Source: Gordionus sp. m RMFG-2023
Taxonomy: Eukaryota; Nematomorpha; Gordioida; Chordodea; Parachordodidae
Direction: 5' to 3'
DNA length: 64,000 bases
Assembly (NCBI RefSeq): GCF_954871325.1
Contig: NC_088777.1
Span: 16,097,366-16,161,365, forward strand
The notes beneath the pieces were generated by a model. The model saw only the letters and a list, made by a program, of their open reading frames with translations. It was not told where the DNA came from and made no database searches. Positions 23,187 to 34,262 of the stretch are shown here, piece after piece. Each line of letters starts with the position of its first letter. The stretch's first letter is position 1. Both the position numbers and the translations under genes were made by a program.

Positions 23187-23978
23187 TTGCTTATTTATAT
23201 ATATAATATTTCTATTTTTTTGCAAAAATCAGATTCGGACATTTCAACAACATTGGCTCTTATTGAGTCTCTTATCAGTTCTTTGTCAAATTTAAGAAAT
23301 AATTCGTATTTTTCTTCATTATTTACCGAAGTAAATAAATTTTGCAATTTATATAATATAAAAATAAGAAATAAAAGAGCAAATATACCTTCTACCATTT
23401 TGAATAATTATATTCAAATAGATGTTATTGTTTCTTCAACTTTTTATAAGTGTCATGTCTTTTATCCAATTTTGGATATTATGATAAATGAATTAAAAAA
23501 GAGATTTTGCCAAGAAAACATAGATATTTTAATAGCTATAAATGCTTTACATCCCTCCTCCCCCCTTTTTTTAAATAATGATATCATTAAACCATTTATC
23601 TTACATTATAATCTTCCTGATCCAATGGAAGAATACATAATATTAAAGGCTTATATTTTAACCTATAATAAAAAACACGAATCTACGTGTAAATCAATAA
23701 TAGATTTGATAAAAATCTTACCCATATATATATTCCCTCCTATATTTAATTGCCTTAAAATTGCGTTAACTATACCTTTTAATTCCTGCTCATGTGAAAG
23801 ATCGTTTTCAGCATTAAAACGGGTGAAAACATATCTTCGATCGACAATGGGTCAGGAACGATTAAATTCGTTGGCTCTATTGAGCATAGAAAAAAATATT
23901 TTTAATATCATTCCTATAGATCACATTATAGATGAATATGCAATAATGACTAGCCGGCGTAGAGAACTTATTTTATAA
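23187..23978 (+). pseudogene. hAT transposase, C-terminal half (element D)
   Basis: 263 open codons. The last part, CLKIALTIPFNSCSCERSFS then ALKRVKTYLRSTMGQERLNS (about residues 187-226), is the hAT dimerisation domain of the ZMYM1/DUF4371-like group. The upstream TTF-type zinc finger and first catalytic region present in D' are absent here, so the protein would lack DNA binding and catalysis. The frame is open although the element is truncated. Confidence 0.75.
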
Positions 23979-25029
23979 ATAAATTAACCTTATAATTTTT
24001 GAAACGCAATTTTAGGCGTTAGTATCTGCGAGTAAATATATCGTTTAATATTTATTTTATAAATTTTTTTTCATATCCAAAATTAGCTAAAAGACATGGT
24101 GCTCATAAAAAATTCTTTTTGAGATAGGAAAAAATCAGAAAAAAACAGTAAATGCTTTCTTTTGATATGACCAAAGTTTCTGAAAAATAATTAAAAATAT
24201 TTGAATACATTGACAATACAATAATATATACGATCTTAATTGCTTTCATCATATCACTACTTATTTTCTAGCTCCCAAATTATTTATTTCTAATTTGGCA
24301 CACTTAAATTGTAAATAACTCAAGGCTTCAATATATTTGCATAATTTCTTACAAACATAATTTCTTCCAAGATTTTAGGTGTTTTTGCTTTATCAATATA
24401 TCTAACATACTAGATTTTGATATTAGTTAACATCGTGTATGTCATGGCTATGACTGCAAATTAACCAGCATCTATTATTTGTGTGGCTATGTAATTTAAG
24501 ATTATTACTACAGCTGCTGAGAGCATATGATTGCATAATTAAGATGAGCAACAATGATCAACTGTCCAGTAGTTTATATAGGATTAAAAATGGAAGATAA
24601 TCTTAGAAATTTAATATCTCACAATAATTTTCTCGATTACTTATCTAGCTTCCATCATGTCATCTAAGAGGAAGCTCTAACCACCATATAGTTTTATGAT
24701 TTGGATTGGTCGTTTATATTCTCTTCTTCAAGAATTGTTGATTTGGTTAGGCCTATAAATTTTTCCTTATAAGTCCATTCTATAAAACTTTGTCTAAAAT
24801 GGTAAGAGAGAGTTATATTAGTTTCATGACCTTTTGTTAATGTTAGTTGCTTAGAATTATATTGCCTTATGATGTTTTTAAAAACATTAACAATTGAGGC
24901 ATATGTATGAATTAATTAATCGGTTTTATCACTTGTAATTCTTTAGACGCGAAATTTTTTATATCAGCAATTTAAAATACTTTATACTGTAGTAAATCGA
25001 TTTTGTATTGAAAAATTTGTAGAAATATA

Positions 25030-25168
25030 TTGTTTTAATTATTTATATTCTAGTTTTAATTATTTATATTCTAGTCTTAATGATATTTATATTCTAGTCT
25101 TAATGATATTTATATTCTAGTCTTAATGATCAATATTCTAGTCTTAATTATTTATATTCTAGTTTATT
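25030..25168 (+). repeat. 24-bp tandem repeat, about six copies
   Basis: Units of TTAATTATTTATATTCTAG and variants with TTAATGATATTTATATTCTAG, near the right end of D. The related D' carries only one unit near 51.4 kb, so the array expanded in D. Confidence 0.85.
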
Positions 25169-25327
25169 TTGTACGTATAATATAATAAAAAACAAAATAT
25201 GAAAATAAGAATAATCCTTCAAGAGTTTAGTAATTTTTAAAAATATATTAATATATAACCCGGCCCGCCCTCCAAAAAATTTTTTTAGTTGAGCCCCCTG
25301 AGATTGTAAAGGCTAGCGACGCCCCTG

Positions 25328-25760
25328 GTTATGACCTTGGAACAGAAATCATTTGATGGTTTTTGTAATTTAATAAATATATTAAAAATACCTATAAAGA
25401 TTGATGTCTTGAAGGATTTTGTAATTCTCTATTTTTTATGATTCGCCAGAATACGTATAGTTAGATGGTCTAAAAGCAGAGGAGAATTGGGTGAAATTTT
25501 TCGTAATAACTATAAATCCCCATGCTTGGAAAAAATATGTAGGTATGTTTACTCCTTATCTCATTTTAATACCTCATCGGAGCGCATTTTTAGCCTGATG
25601 AGGACTGCCCGGAGAAAGAAATCGGATTGCTCTAACAACATTAGAAGCCGAGCTAATGGTTAAATAAAATTATAATAGGTCATGCCAGCAATTTTATGAA
25701 TATCTCAATAACGATGGTATACGTTTGGTTCCATTATTTAAATCTCAAATAAATATAATT
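25328..25760 (+). pseudogene. hAT A transposase, C-terminal fragment
   Basis: Resumes the family frame after D: TLEQKSFDGFCNLI-like, then a SERIFSLMRTA-like dimerisation block near 25570-25620, with frameshifts. Matches 29008-29500 reversed in B. Confidence 0.6.
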
Positions 25761-25929
25761 AATATTATAACAATTTATTTTTCCATTTTTTTTTATATTA
25801 TATAAAATCTTATTTATACATTCGCATAAAATAAATATAATTTTTACATTGTAAAATTAAAATCGTTTGTTTTTATAAAAATTTATCTTGTTTGGATCGT
25901 TGGTTTATATTAATATATTTTTATATATC

Positions 25930-26045
25930 AAGATGTTACAAAAATAGATAACGATTTTATTTTAAAAAATAGTTACTTATTTTATTTTAAAAAATAGTTA
26001 CTTATTATATTTTAAAAAATAGTTATCAAATTTGTATATAAAGTA
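25930..26045 (+). repeat. subterminal tandem repeat of element A (about 3 units)
   Basis: Units TTATTTTAAAAAATAGTTAC. Element B has about six in mirror orientation (27105-27255) and C one (near 58455-58480). Confidence 0.8.
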
Positions 26046-26174
26046 ATTATAAAAAATAACAGGCGGAAAACTAAGTCAATTAAAAATCCCGGCCGAAGGC
26101 CCGTAAAAATTTTTTTTTAGTAATTTTTATTTCTACCGCAATTTTAATATTTCTCCCGCAAAATACCAAATTTC

Positions 26175-26400
26175 TCCCGCATAATATTATTTATTTAATT
26201 TAACCTGAACTTGATAATTGAGCGCCAAGCCCTATAATGCAAACACATTAAAAATGATAAAATATGAATGAAATTAATGATGTTGATTTATTATTGGATA
26301 AAAATAAAAAAGGATAGAAAGAAATTTACAAACTAGACATGTTTTATTTAAAATTTATTTAAAAATAATCAATTTGTCTCAATTTTTATATTAATTTTAA
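26175..26400 (-). repeat. inverted copy of element A 5' sequence
   Basis: Reverse complement of blocks at 21325-21470 and 20655-20715, that is, the A 5' region without the SINE. It abuts A's truncated 3' end, suggesting a second, opposite, broken copy or an inversion. Confidence 0.7.
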
Positions 26401-27104
26401 CCTTGAAGAGGCTCTTCTAATAGAAACTTGTGTTGGGGGAACCACAAGTACTATAAGAGTAGTTAATATTATTTTGGATATTCAATTTCCTTAAATCCCA
26501 ATATATAAAAACAGATGATTTTTTAGATTAATTAAATCAACTAAATCAAAATTGGTTGTTTAGATATTTTGCATACTAAAATATAGGAACCCTAATACTA
26601 TATGAAGCAATTTGTGGATCAATTTAAGTCGCGAAAAATTAATATATACTTATGATATTAAACATATTTTGATCATTTAATAATTATATTATAGATATTG
26701 ATGTAGATGTGGTAAAATATGCACACCACAAGGAAAAGAATGTAATTAAAATTATTTATTTTATTTTGGCTGAAACAGGATTAACTTTTTCTTATTTACA
26801 GTTCAGATATTTATAACGGTTTAGTGGTTCATTCTGGATCCCTGCTTATTTCAAAATATAAAATCTGATAAAAAGTTTGGGTCAGACAAAAATTTATTTT
26901 ATCTTGATATTGATATTTCAAGGTTTGCATCCAGGGTTGCCAGGTCAAAATTTTCAAATTGTGGGAGAAATTCGGTATTTTGTGGGAGTAATATAAAAAT
27001 TGTGGGAGAAATATGAAATTGCTAAAAAAAAAAATTTTGCAGGCGCGGCCTGCGGCCGGGATTTAGAATTGACTTAGTTATCCGCTTATTATTTTTTATA
27101 AATA

Positions 27105-27255
27105 TAAAATCGAATCTATTTTTCAAAATAAAATAGCCAACTATTTAAAATAAAATAGCCAACTATTTTTCAAAATAAAATATCCAACTCTTTTTCAAAA
27201 TAAAATAGGTAACTATTTTCCAAAATAAAATACGCAACTATTTTTCAAAATAGGT
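27105..27255 (-). repeat. subterminal tandem repeat of element B (about 6 units)
   Basis: Units of about 25 bp, CAACTATTTTTCAAAATAAAA with small changes. Mirror of the shorter array in A. Confidence 0.85.
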
Positions 27256-27596
27256 AATATAGTACGACACAAAATTTCTTAAAAACTATCTTTATTATTA
27301 AAATAACATATTGATTTATTATAATATATTAATTTTGTTTAAAAATAATAACCAACGATCTTTTTTAAATACAAAAGAATGTAAAAAAGATAAAATTTTA
27401 TAAAAAAAATTGTAATTTTACAATGTAAAAAAATATATTTTATGCTAATGTATAAATAAGATTTTATAAAAAAACAAACAATTTTAAATTTACAATGTAA
27501 AAAATAATTATAATCAGTGCGGGGAAGTTGTTCTACAGTATTTAGTTAATACAATGGGGGAAGGGAATATGATATTTTGAGGCATCAAAAATCTTG

Positions 27597-28870
27597 AAAG
27601 TATAAATCAGTACAGGGCAGTCTATCAACATCTATTGCAAAACAAAAATATTCTTTAAAAATAAGAAATAATACAGATGCAACTACAGTTGCGGAAATGG
27701 TAAATACCTATCATGCCGTACAACATTCAGAGAGCTACTTGACATCACAATGTTGGTAGAATCTTTCCCCATAATATTTAACGACTAATATAAATGAAAA
27801 GTATACTTTGTAGAACACAAAGGAGCAAGGCTATCATCAATGTTTTAGGATATAAATCCAGAAGGTCAATTCTTAACGATTTGAAAGATGTGCAAACATA
27901 TGCAATTCTAACAGATGCATCTAATAAGGAGATATCAAAACATTTCCCTTGATCCTCCCCTATTTCAGCAAAATTAATGTCATTTCAATAAAACTATTAA
28001 AAAAATTTTCTCCAGAGAAATATCCAAAGACATAGCTAACCATATATAATGGTAAATATGGCAGATTTGGCATTAGCTATATCTTTTCCCCATAATATTT
28101 AACGACTCCAAAATAAGTGCTAACTTTACTTGTGGTAGGACAAAAATGAGCAAGGCTATCACAAATGTGTTAGGACCTGAATCCAAGAGGTCAATTCTAG
28201 ACGATTTGAAAGAAGGACATCCATATGCTATTTTAACAGATGCATCAAATAAGGGAAATATTAAAACATTTCCCCTGATCCTTCGCTATTTCAACAAGAA
28301 TAAGGGCATTTCTATAAAACTATTGAAATTTTTTTCATCCGATAGTGAAAAATCCAACGATATAGCTAACCACATAATGGTAAATATAGCTGATTCAGGG
28401 TTATCAATGAGTTGCATGTCAGCTTTCTGATCTGATAATTCCTCAGTGAATTTAGCAAAAACCAGAGTGTATTTACAGATTGAGTCAGCATAATGTTGGT
28501 TGACAGGTTCCTCTTAATACACGCCATCGTAGAATTTTAAAATTTTACAAACCTTTAAAAAATAAATAGATTATAAACGCTGTCCTAATATTTTGAAAAA
28601 AATTTTCAAAAATAAATGACAGAAGTATGTTTAGGAATTTTACATATAGGAAATCTACTATTTGCTGTTAATATGCAGTTGCAATCAGAAGAATATAATT
28701 TAATAAAGGTTCACTAAATTATGCTGCAGAAATAGCTAAGTAAGAATATTATTACTAATATCGGATAATTATTAATAAGATTTAATATGATGTCTTGTTT
28801 GAGGAGATTGTAATGCTTCTTTATTTTTATGATTTGCCAAAATATTCAAAATATTAATTTTACAATGTAA
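27597..28870 (+). pseudogene. inverted partial transposase copy in element B
   Basis: Plus-strand relic of the same transposase. An older, divergent stretch (27597-28074) is followed by a nearly identical copy of the main gene's ASNKG region (28075-28429, open for 94 codons from 28146), then older sequence again to 28870. Its older parts share diagnostic changes with the inverted copy in element C (57440-58160), so the inverted arrangement predates both insertions. Confidence 0.75.
28075..28429 (+). repeat. 355-bp near-identical inverted repeat, left
   Basis: Matches the complement of 30102-30456 with two differences and no gaps by eye; homology falls sharply outside. Confidence 0.9.
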
Positions 28871-29007
28871 AAAATAAATTTATTTGATTTTATGCAAATG
28901 TATAAATAAGATTTTATAAAATATAAAAAGTCAAATAGTTATAGTTAATTATATTTTATTAGATTTAAATAATGGGAACTAAACGTTTACCGTCGTTATT
29001 ACGATAT

Positions 29008-30526
29008 TTATAAAATTCCTGGCATGATATAATTTTGTTTAACCATTAACTCGGCCTCTAATTTTGTTAAAGCAATTCGATTTCTCTCCTTTCTCCAGGC
29101 AGTCCTCATCAGGCTAAAAATGCGTGCGCTCCGATGAGGCATTAGAATGAGGTAAGGAGAAAACATACACGCAAATTTTTTCCAAGCATGGGGATTTATC
29201 GTTATTACGAAAAAAATTCCACCCATTTCTTCTTTGCTTTTAGACCATCTAACTTTAAGTATTCTGGCGAATCATAAAAAATGGAAAAAATTACAATCTC
29301 TTCAAACAAGGCTTCAATGTCTATCGGTAATTTTAATATATTTATTAAATTACAAAAACCATCAAATGATGGTTTCTGTTCCAAGGTCATAATATTTATA
29401 CACTTGTAAATAGAGTTATTAAAATCAAATCTTGATTGTAAATATTCCAAAATTGTCTTAATAAAAATATTTGCTTCATTTAAAAATACGTTAATTATAG
29501 TAATATTTGAACATTTTAATATGATATTTTTAGCAATAGCGCCATAAAATTTATTATCTATTTTTAACTGTAGAGATGAACAGAGCTGTAGCATGATTTT
29601 GTGAATCTTTATCAATAAAGAATCTTTTGATTGCAACTGAATATTAACTACATGAAGTAGATTTCCTACATGTGAAACTAATCCCAAATATGCTTCTGAC
29701 ATTTCATCCTTGAAAAAATTTTTTCAAAATTTTAGGACAGCTTTTAAAATCTTTATTTAAGAAGTATTTCTTTAAGGGTTCGTAAAATTTTAAAATTCTC
29801 TCGATGGCAGGTATTAATGATAACCACCTGATAGGTACATATCGCAACAACTCACACCATTCCAAATCAGACCACTCCACCAATTCTTTTAATTCAGTGA
29901 CTCTTTTAGTTGATGAACTATTCGTTAAAACATTTCATCACAATTACTTCGACATCTACAGATAATACATTCATTGCCTTCTTGCAAGAATTATGCAGTA
30001 TATGGCATATACAGCCAATTGGTATTAATTCATTATTGTGCTGCCTCAATTCGGTAAATACACCTTGATTTTTGCCAAAATTGACAGAGGCATTATCAGC
30101 GCAGAAAGCTGACATGCAACTCATTGATAACCCTGAATCAGCTATATTTACCATTATGTGGTTAGGTATATCGTTGGATTTTTCACTATCGGATGAAAAA
30201 AATTTCAATAGTTTTATAGAAATGCCCTTATTCTTGTTGAAATAGCGAAGGATCAGGGGAAATGTTTTAATATTTCCCTTATTTGATGCATCTGTTAAAA
30301 TAGCATATGGATGTCCTTCTTTCAAATCGTCTAGAATTGACCTCTTGGATTCAGGTCCTAACACATTTGTGATAGCCTTGATCATTTTTGTCCTACCACA
30401 AGTAAAGTTAGCACTTATTTTGGAGTCGTTAAATATTATGGGGAAAAGATATAGCTCTGTGAATGTTGAACTACATGATAATTTTGAAAATGTCGAGCGG
30501 AAAAATAAAATAAAAGAACTAGACAT
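29008..30526 (-). pseudogene. hAT transposase of element B, main copy
   Basis: Minus-strand pieces. 29918-30526 (202 codons) holds ILDDLKEGHPYAILTDASNK (D before ASNKG is a candidate catalytic residue) and, later, CADNASVNFGKN and CICHILHNSCKKA. 29205-29702 (165 codons) is the helical middle with EQKPSFDGFCNLINILKLP. 29008-29226 holds the dimerisation block RIFSLMRTAWRKERNRIALT. The pieces lie in order but are separated by stops and shifts. hAT transposases cut and paste the element via an RNase-H-like core; this copy is broken. Confidence 0.8.
30102..30456 (-). repeat. 355-bp near-identical inverted repeat, right
   Basis: Partner of 28075-28429, inside the main transposase copy. Confidence 0.9.
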
Positions 30527-30786
30527 ATTTTTCGAATAAATTTTTAAAATTTATTTTAAAAATATAAAAATAATCAAATACTGTCTCTCAAAATTATTAT
30601 ATATATATTAAAAACATTAAAATGCTAAAAAAAAAAATTGTGGGAGAAATTAAAAAATTGTGGGAGCTTTTTGTGGGAGATTTCTAATTGTGGGAGTTTT
30701 GAGGGAGTGAGATGTATGTGGGTAAACTAAAAAAATTGTGGGAGACTCCCACTGATGGGGGGAGACATGGCAACCCTGTATGCATC

Positions 30787-32046
30787 CCATTTTTTTAATT
30801 TACAAATTTGAAAATTTTAATATTAAAAAATAAATAACAGGTAAAACTGTAAATGAATATCTAAAATTAATAAAATTTTAAAAAATAGGTAAAATTAAAT
30901 GAATATCTAAAATAAATTAATAGCAATACACATATATTCCCTTTTTTATGTATTAGGATAATTTTAGATTATAAGATTTGGAAAGTAATATAGAATCAAA
31001 TTTTTTTAATGAAAGAGGTTTGAAATCATAATTAACTAATTTTCTTTTCTAATAACCATAATTTTTTAATCTTGAAATCATTAAAAAGAAATATGTTAAT
31101 TGATATAAATAATAATTAAAAAATGCAAATTGCATGTGCATAATTAGTTGAAACTTTCTCATATACAAAAGGTAAACACTTTGACTTGAAGGATATTTTT
31201 CTTATGTAAAGGAATATATAAATCCTTGTTTAGCCATGACACATTAATAATTTAAATAACTAAAAAAATTTCATATGTATTAAATATTCATTCATTATTT
31301 AGCTTATTGAATAAATTATGTTAAGTAAAAAGACTATTTTTTTTTATAAATGTTTGTTTTGAATAATGATTTTGAAAAAAACCATAAAAATAGGAGTATT
31401 AAAATTTTTTTATAATATTAAAAGAAGTTGTTTACATATTTTGTGCTTTCATAATAAGTTTCTGTTTGAAAACGACAAACCCTGGAAAATAAAATTATTA
31501 GATTACAAGATTATGCTAGATAAAAATATGTACATTTAAAAAACACCATTTAAAAAAAGTGATTATATAGGAAAGTTCTCAACCATAAAATTAATTTTTT
31601 CTATATATAGATATATTTGCTTGAAAATAATAAAGCAGCTCAATATTTATTTTTATACAGTTTTTATTTGTTTTACAATATATAAATTTAGTATTATATA
31701 ATGTGTAATGCAATAAATAAAGTCAAAGTTAAGGTTTTATACTGATTTTTAAGTATTAATTTCAAAAATACACATCTATATATATAATTCGAATTAATTT
31801 TTGACTGTTCGATTCAGTTTTTAAAGGTTGAAATCAAACCGATATAATATCTATTTATGAACTTGAACTGTTATTTTTGCCTAAGATATTTGTTAAGGTT
31901 TCTGATCCCTGTTTATAAAAAACCATTTTTTTTAAAATATATGCAGTAAATCATTTGATAAAGATTATCTCTTCGGCACAAATTTTTATAAAAGTAATAT
32001 TGAGTGTTATGAGTAGAAAAAAGATATACTACTTTGGTATTTAAAA
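30787..32046. other. intergenic, one unpaired hAT-like end
   Basis: Mostly featureless A+T-rich sequence. A stretch ending GGTTTCTGATCCCTG at 31911 (mirror CAGGGATCAGAAACC) looks like a lone hAT terminus. Confidence 0.35.
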
Positions 32047-32053
32047 ATAAAAA
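32047..32053 (-). terminator. pol III T-run behind the tRNA
   Basis: On the minus strand the tRNA is followed within a few bases by a run of T (TTTTTTA), the usual RNA polymerase III stop. Confidence 0.7.
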
Positions 32054-32057
32054 ATTA

Positions 32058-32130
32058 CGCCCAACGTGGGGCTCGAACCCACGACCCTGAGGTTAAGAGC
32101 CTCATGCTCTACCGACTGAGCTAGCCGGGC
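32058..32130 (-). tRNA. tRNA-Lys(CTT)
   Basis: A full 73-base cloverleaf. The acceptor stem GCCCGGC pairs with GTTGGGC (two G-U), the D-arm is TAGCTCAGTCGGTAGAGC, the anticodon loop CTCTTAA has CTT, and the T-arm is GTGGGTTCGAGCCCCAC. Discriminator G. No intron. A and B boxes are intact (TAGCTCAGTCGG, GGTTCGAGCCC), so it should be transcribed by pol III and read AAG codons. Apparently functional despite lying between transposon fields. Confidence 0.95.
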
Positions 32131-33181
32131 TTAGCGAAACTCTTCATAAATTATATATATATTATGCTTTTGCTATTGAATCTATTATTCTATTTAGTAT
32201 TTAATTATGCCTAGAATGTATCTAAAGTTGGTATATATAAGTTGACCACCTAATGTATATATCTTTAAAATTATGTCAAAAATATCATGTAGAAACATAA
32301 TACCTATTATATTTAAAATATAATTAATAAACCATAATTTTTCATTTTTATAATAATAAATCGAGAACATTAAACTTGTAAATTAAATGTATATATCTAT
32401 TAAGTTATGTTTTAAAAATAAAATATAAAATTTATAAATATACTCTCTAAAAATGGAGGAAAAAACTATTATGAAAAAGGGCCTTAACCACAGTAGGGGG
32501 GTAGCCCTCAAAAAATGTTTTGGCCCCCAAATTAAAAAAAATAATTTCTTTATTAAATTTTAATTCACCATTAACAATTAAATCTACATGAAATAAAACA
32601 AAATTTTTAGAAAAAATTATTTATAACCTCTAACAAATGAAATTATATAGCAATCAAATCTTTATTAAATATTACTAAGCCCCATCCTTCTCATACAGAT
32701 TTTCTTGAAAGATTTTTGAATGGAAAAAGTGACCCACCTTGATACATCTACCCAATAAAACTAGAAGCTAATTTCGAATTTCAAAACTTATCTAAAAGGT
32801 TAACAAAAACTTAAATTGTTTAAAATCATGGAAAGACTTATTGTCTTGTAAAGATCTCATTCCATGAACAAATGAATAGATAATTTTGCTCTCCAAATGA
32901 TTAACTAAACCCATATCAATAAAAAGCAAGTAGAGGGTATAACACAGATGTAAAATGATATCAAATAAAATAGATGAAGGTGATATAGGTGGTGCAATTA
33001 AACATATATCTTCAAAAAACCATCTTTCTCCTAATAATGGAAGCTTTGCAACTATTTAAACAACTATATCCCGAGACTTCCACAGATAATCTATCCATCC
33101 CTCCAATCCACCAGATTATGATTTTTTCCAGTGAAGAAATAGTTTCAGCATTATCAATTATTTCAGCAAAAATTCAGCAGG
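32131..33181. other. intergenic with weak hAT-end-like block
   Basis: The block near 32493-32545 (CAGTAGGGGGGTAGCCCTC) resembles a hAT terminus. Sequence to about 33.2 kb may be decayed transposase, but no motif is convincing. Confidence 0.3.
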
Positions 33182-33385
33182 TGGTCTCAATAATTTTATT
33201 CCCTCTATTTTAAATACATAATTAATTCATAAAATTATTCCCATAGTTCTGACATCAAGGTTTTAACTACTTTTTTAAAATATGGTCTCCCTAATTTCAT
33301 TCCCTCCTATTTTCAATACTTAATTGATTCAAAAAATCCTTCCCATAGTTTTGACATCAAGTTTTTAATTGCTTTTTTGAAATAT
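33182..33385. repeat. about 102-bp tandem duplication
   Basis: Two adjacent units beginning GGTCTC(A/C)(A/C)TAATTT and ending near CTTTTTT(A/G)AAATAT, roughly 85% alike by eye. Confidence 0.75.
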
Positions 33386-33472
33386 CATAAAGGATATTCC
33401 ATTACACACTCAACAAATTTTTTTAAAAGCACATCTAATCGCTTTATACAAGTCAGATGGTGGTAGCTAGTG

Positions 33473-34030
33473 TTGTTAATAAGTCGAGTTCATCCGACTC
33501 AGAGTCTCGAGTCGTTAGTCGATTAACTCGAGTCGTGATCAAGTTCGAAAATATTCGTCCTCTAGTCGACTAGAGGACGAATATTTTATGAACTTTAGTC
33601 AACTAGAGGACGAATATTTCTATGAACTTGATTTGACTAGAGGACGAACAGTTTTATAAAATTGAGTCGACGAGGACGAATATTTCAAATTAATTATTAT
33701 TAGTTAAGATATTTGTTTTTTTTACATTTTTTTACTTTAGACTTTTAACTTGAGTCGTGATCGTGAATAAGTATTATATACTTGAGTCGACTAGAGGACG
33801 AATATTTCAGATTTATTATTTTTAAATAAGATATTTGTTCTGTTTTTTATATTTTTTACTTTAGACTTCTAATTTGAGTCGTGAATAAGAATTATATAAT
33901 TGAGTCGACTAGAGGACGAATAGTTCTACAAACTTGAGTCGATTAGAGGACGAATATTTCAAATTAGTTATTTTCCATTTTTTACAATTTTTTACCGTAG
34001 ACTTTCAACTTGAGTCGTGATCGTGAATAC
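33473..34030 (+). repeat. left subterminal array of element F
   Basis: About four units of roughly 120 bp containing ACTAGAGGACGAATATTTC, a poly-T/TTTAGACTT stretch and CTTGAGTCGTGATCGTGAAT. Confidence 0.85.
33548..33587. repeat. 40-nt perfect palindrome
   Basis: Self-complementary over 40 bases, centred on GTCGAC, with half-site AAAATATTCGTCCTCTAGTC. Two array units meet head to head here. Could form a hairpin or cruciform. Confidence 0.95.
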
Positions 34031-34262
34031 CAATTATATACTTCATTATCTTATTCCTCAATCCTCATTTTATTTAATCAAATAAATTCTTATTTACATT
34101 TTTTGATAGAATACTATATTCTCAAATAATTAAATATTTTGCAGGTAGCTGAATATATTAAAATTATCTCAACCATTATTTGAATTTTATATAGGAAAGG
34201 TAGACTTGTAATAATAATGAAAACTATGAGATGGCAAGTTAATTTTCTTTATCACTCCTCCT

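Larger units (their letters stand above)
21884..25327 (+). mobile_element. hAT element D (ZMYM1/DUF4371-like), nested in A
   Basis: Ends CAGTGGCGTCACTAGG and GCGACGCCCCTG, closely matching D' at 46293-51609. Flanking 8-mers (GATATAGC, GTTATGAC) agree at only 5 positions; host sequence is also missing at the right junction, so a deletion accompanied or followed insertion. The interior keeps only the C-terminal half of the transposase. Confidence 0.75.
20515..26187 (+). mobile_element. hAT element A, 3' end damaged, carrying SINE and hAT D
   Basis: The left end CAGGATTGCCATGTCTCC at 20515 matches element C's left end (52393). The right part reaches the family's CTCCCGCA subterminal repeats near 26187 but lacks the final GCAACCCTG. 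Transposase fragments lie at 21540-21883 and 25328-25760. About 1 kb of transposase is missing where D sits. The expected right target copy of TTCACAAG (20507-20514) was not found. Confidence 0.7.
19576..26844. mobile_element. old hAT-like pair of ends enclosing nested repeats (element J)
   Basis: Left end CAGGGAGCCGAACC at 19576, right end GGATCCCTG at 26844. The flanking 8-mers are CTTATTTT (19568-19575) and CTTATTTC (26845-26852), 7 of 8 matching. Both ends carry GGTTCA-type subterminal repeats. The interior contains LINE, hAT A, SINE and hAT D, so the original element is much shorter and older. Its own transposase is not recognisable. Confidence 0.5.
26932..30778 (-). mobile_element. hAT element B, 8-bp TSD, two opposed transposase copies
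   Basis: Ends CAGGGTTGCCAGGTC (26932) and GGCAACCCTG (30778), flanked by TTTGCATC (26924-26931) and TATGCATC (30779-30786), 7 of 8 matching. Subterminal TGTGGGAG repeats lie at both ends. The main transposase reads on the minus strand (29008-30526); a partial second copy reads on the plus strand (27597-28870). Same family as A and C. Confidence 0.85.

Noticed and set aside
26429-26440. AACCACAAG as the right target duplication of hAT A (left TTCACAAG)
   Set aside because: It is not adjacent to any GCAACCCTG end, and A's right terminus is missing, so the match is probably accidental.
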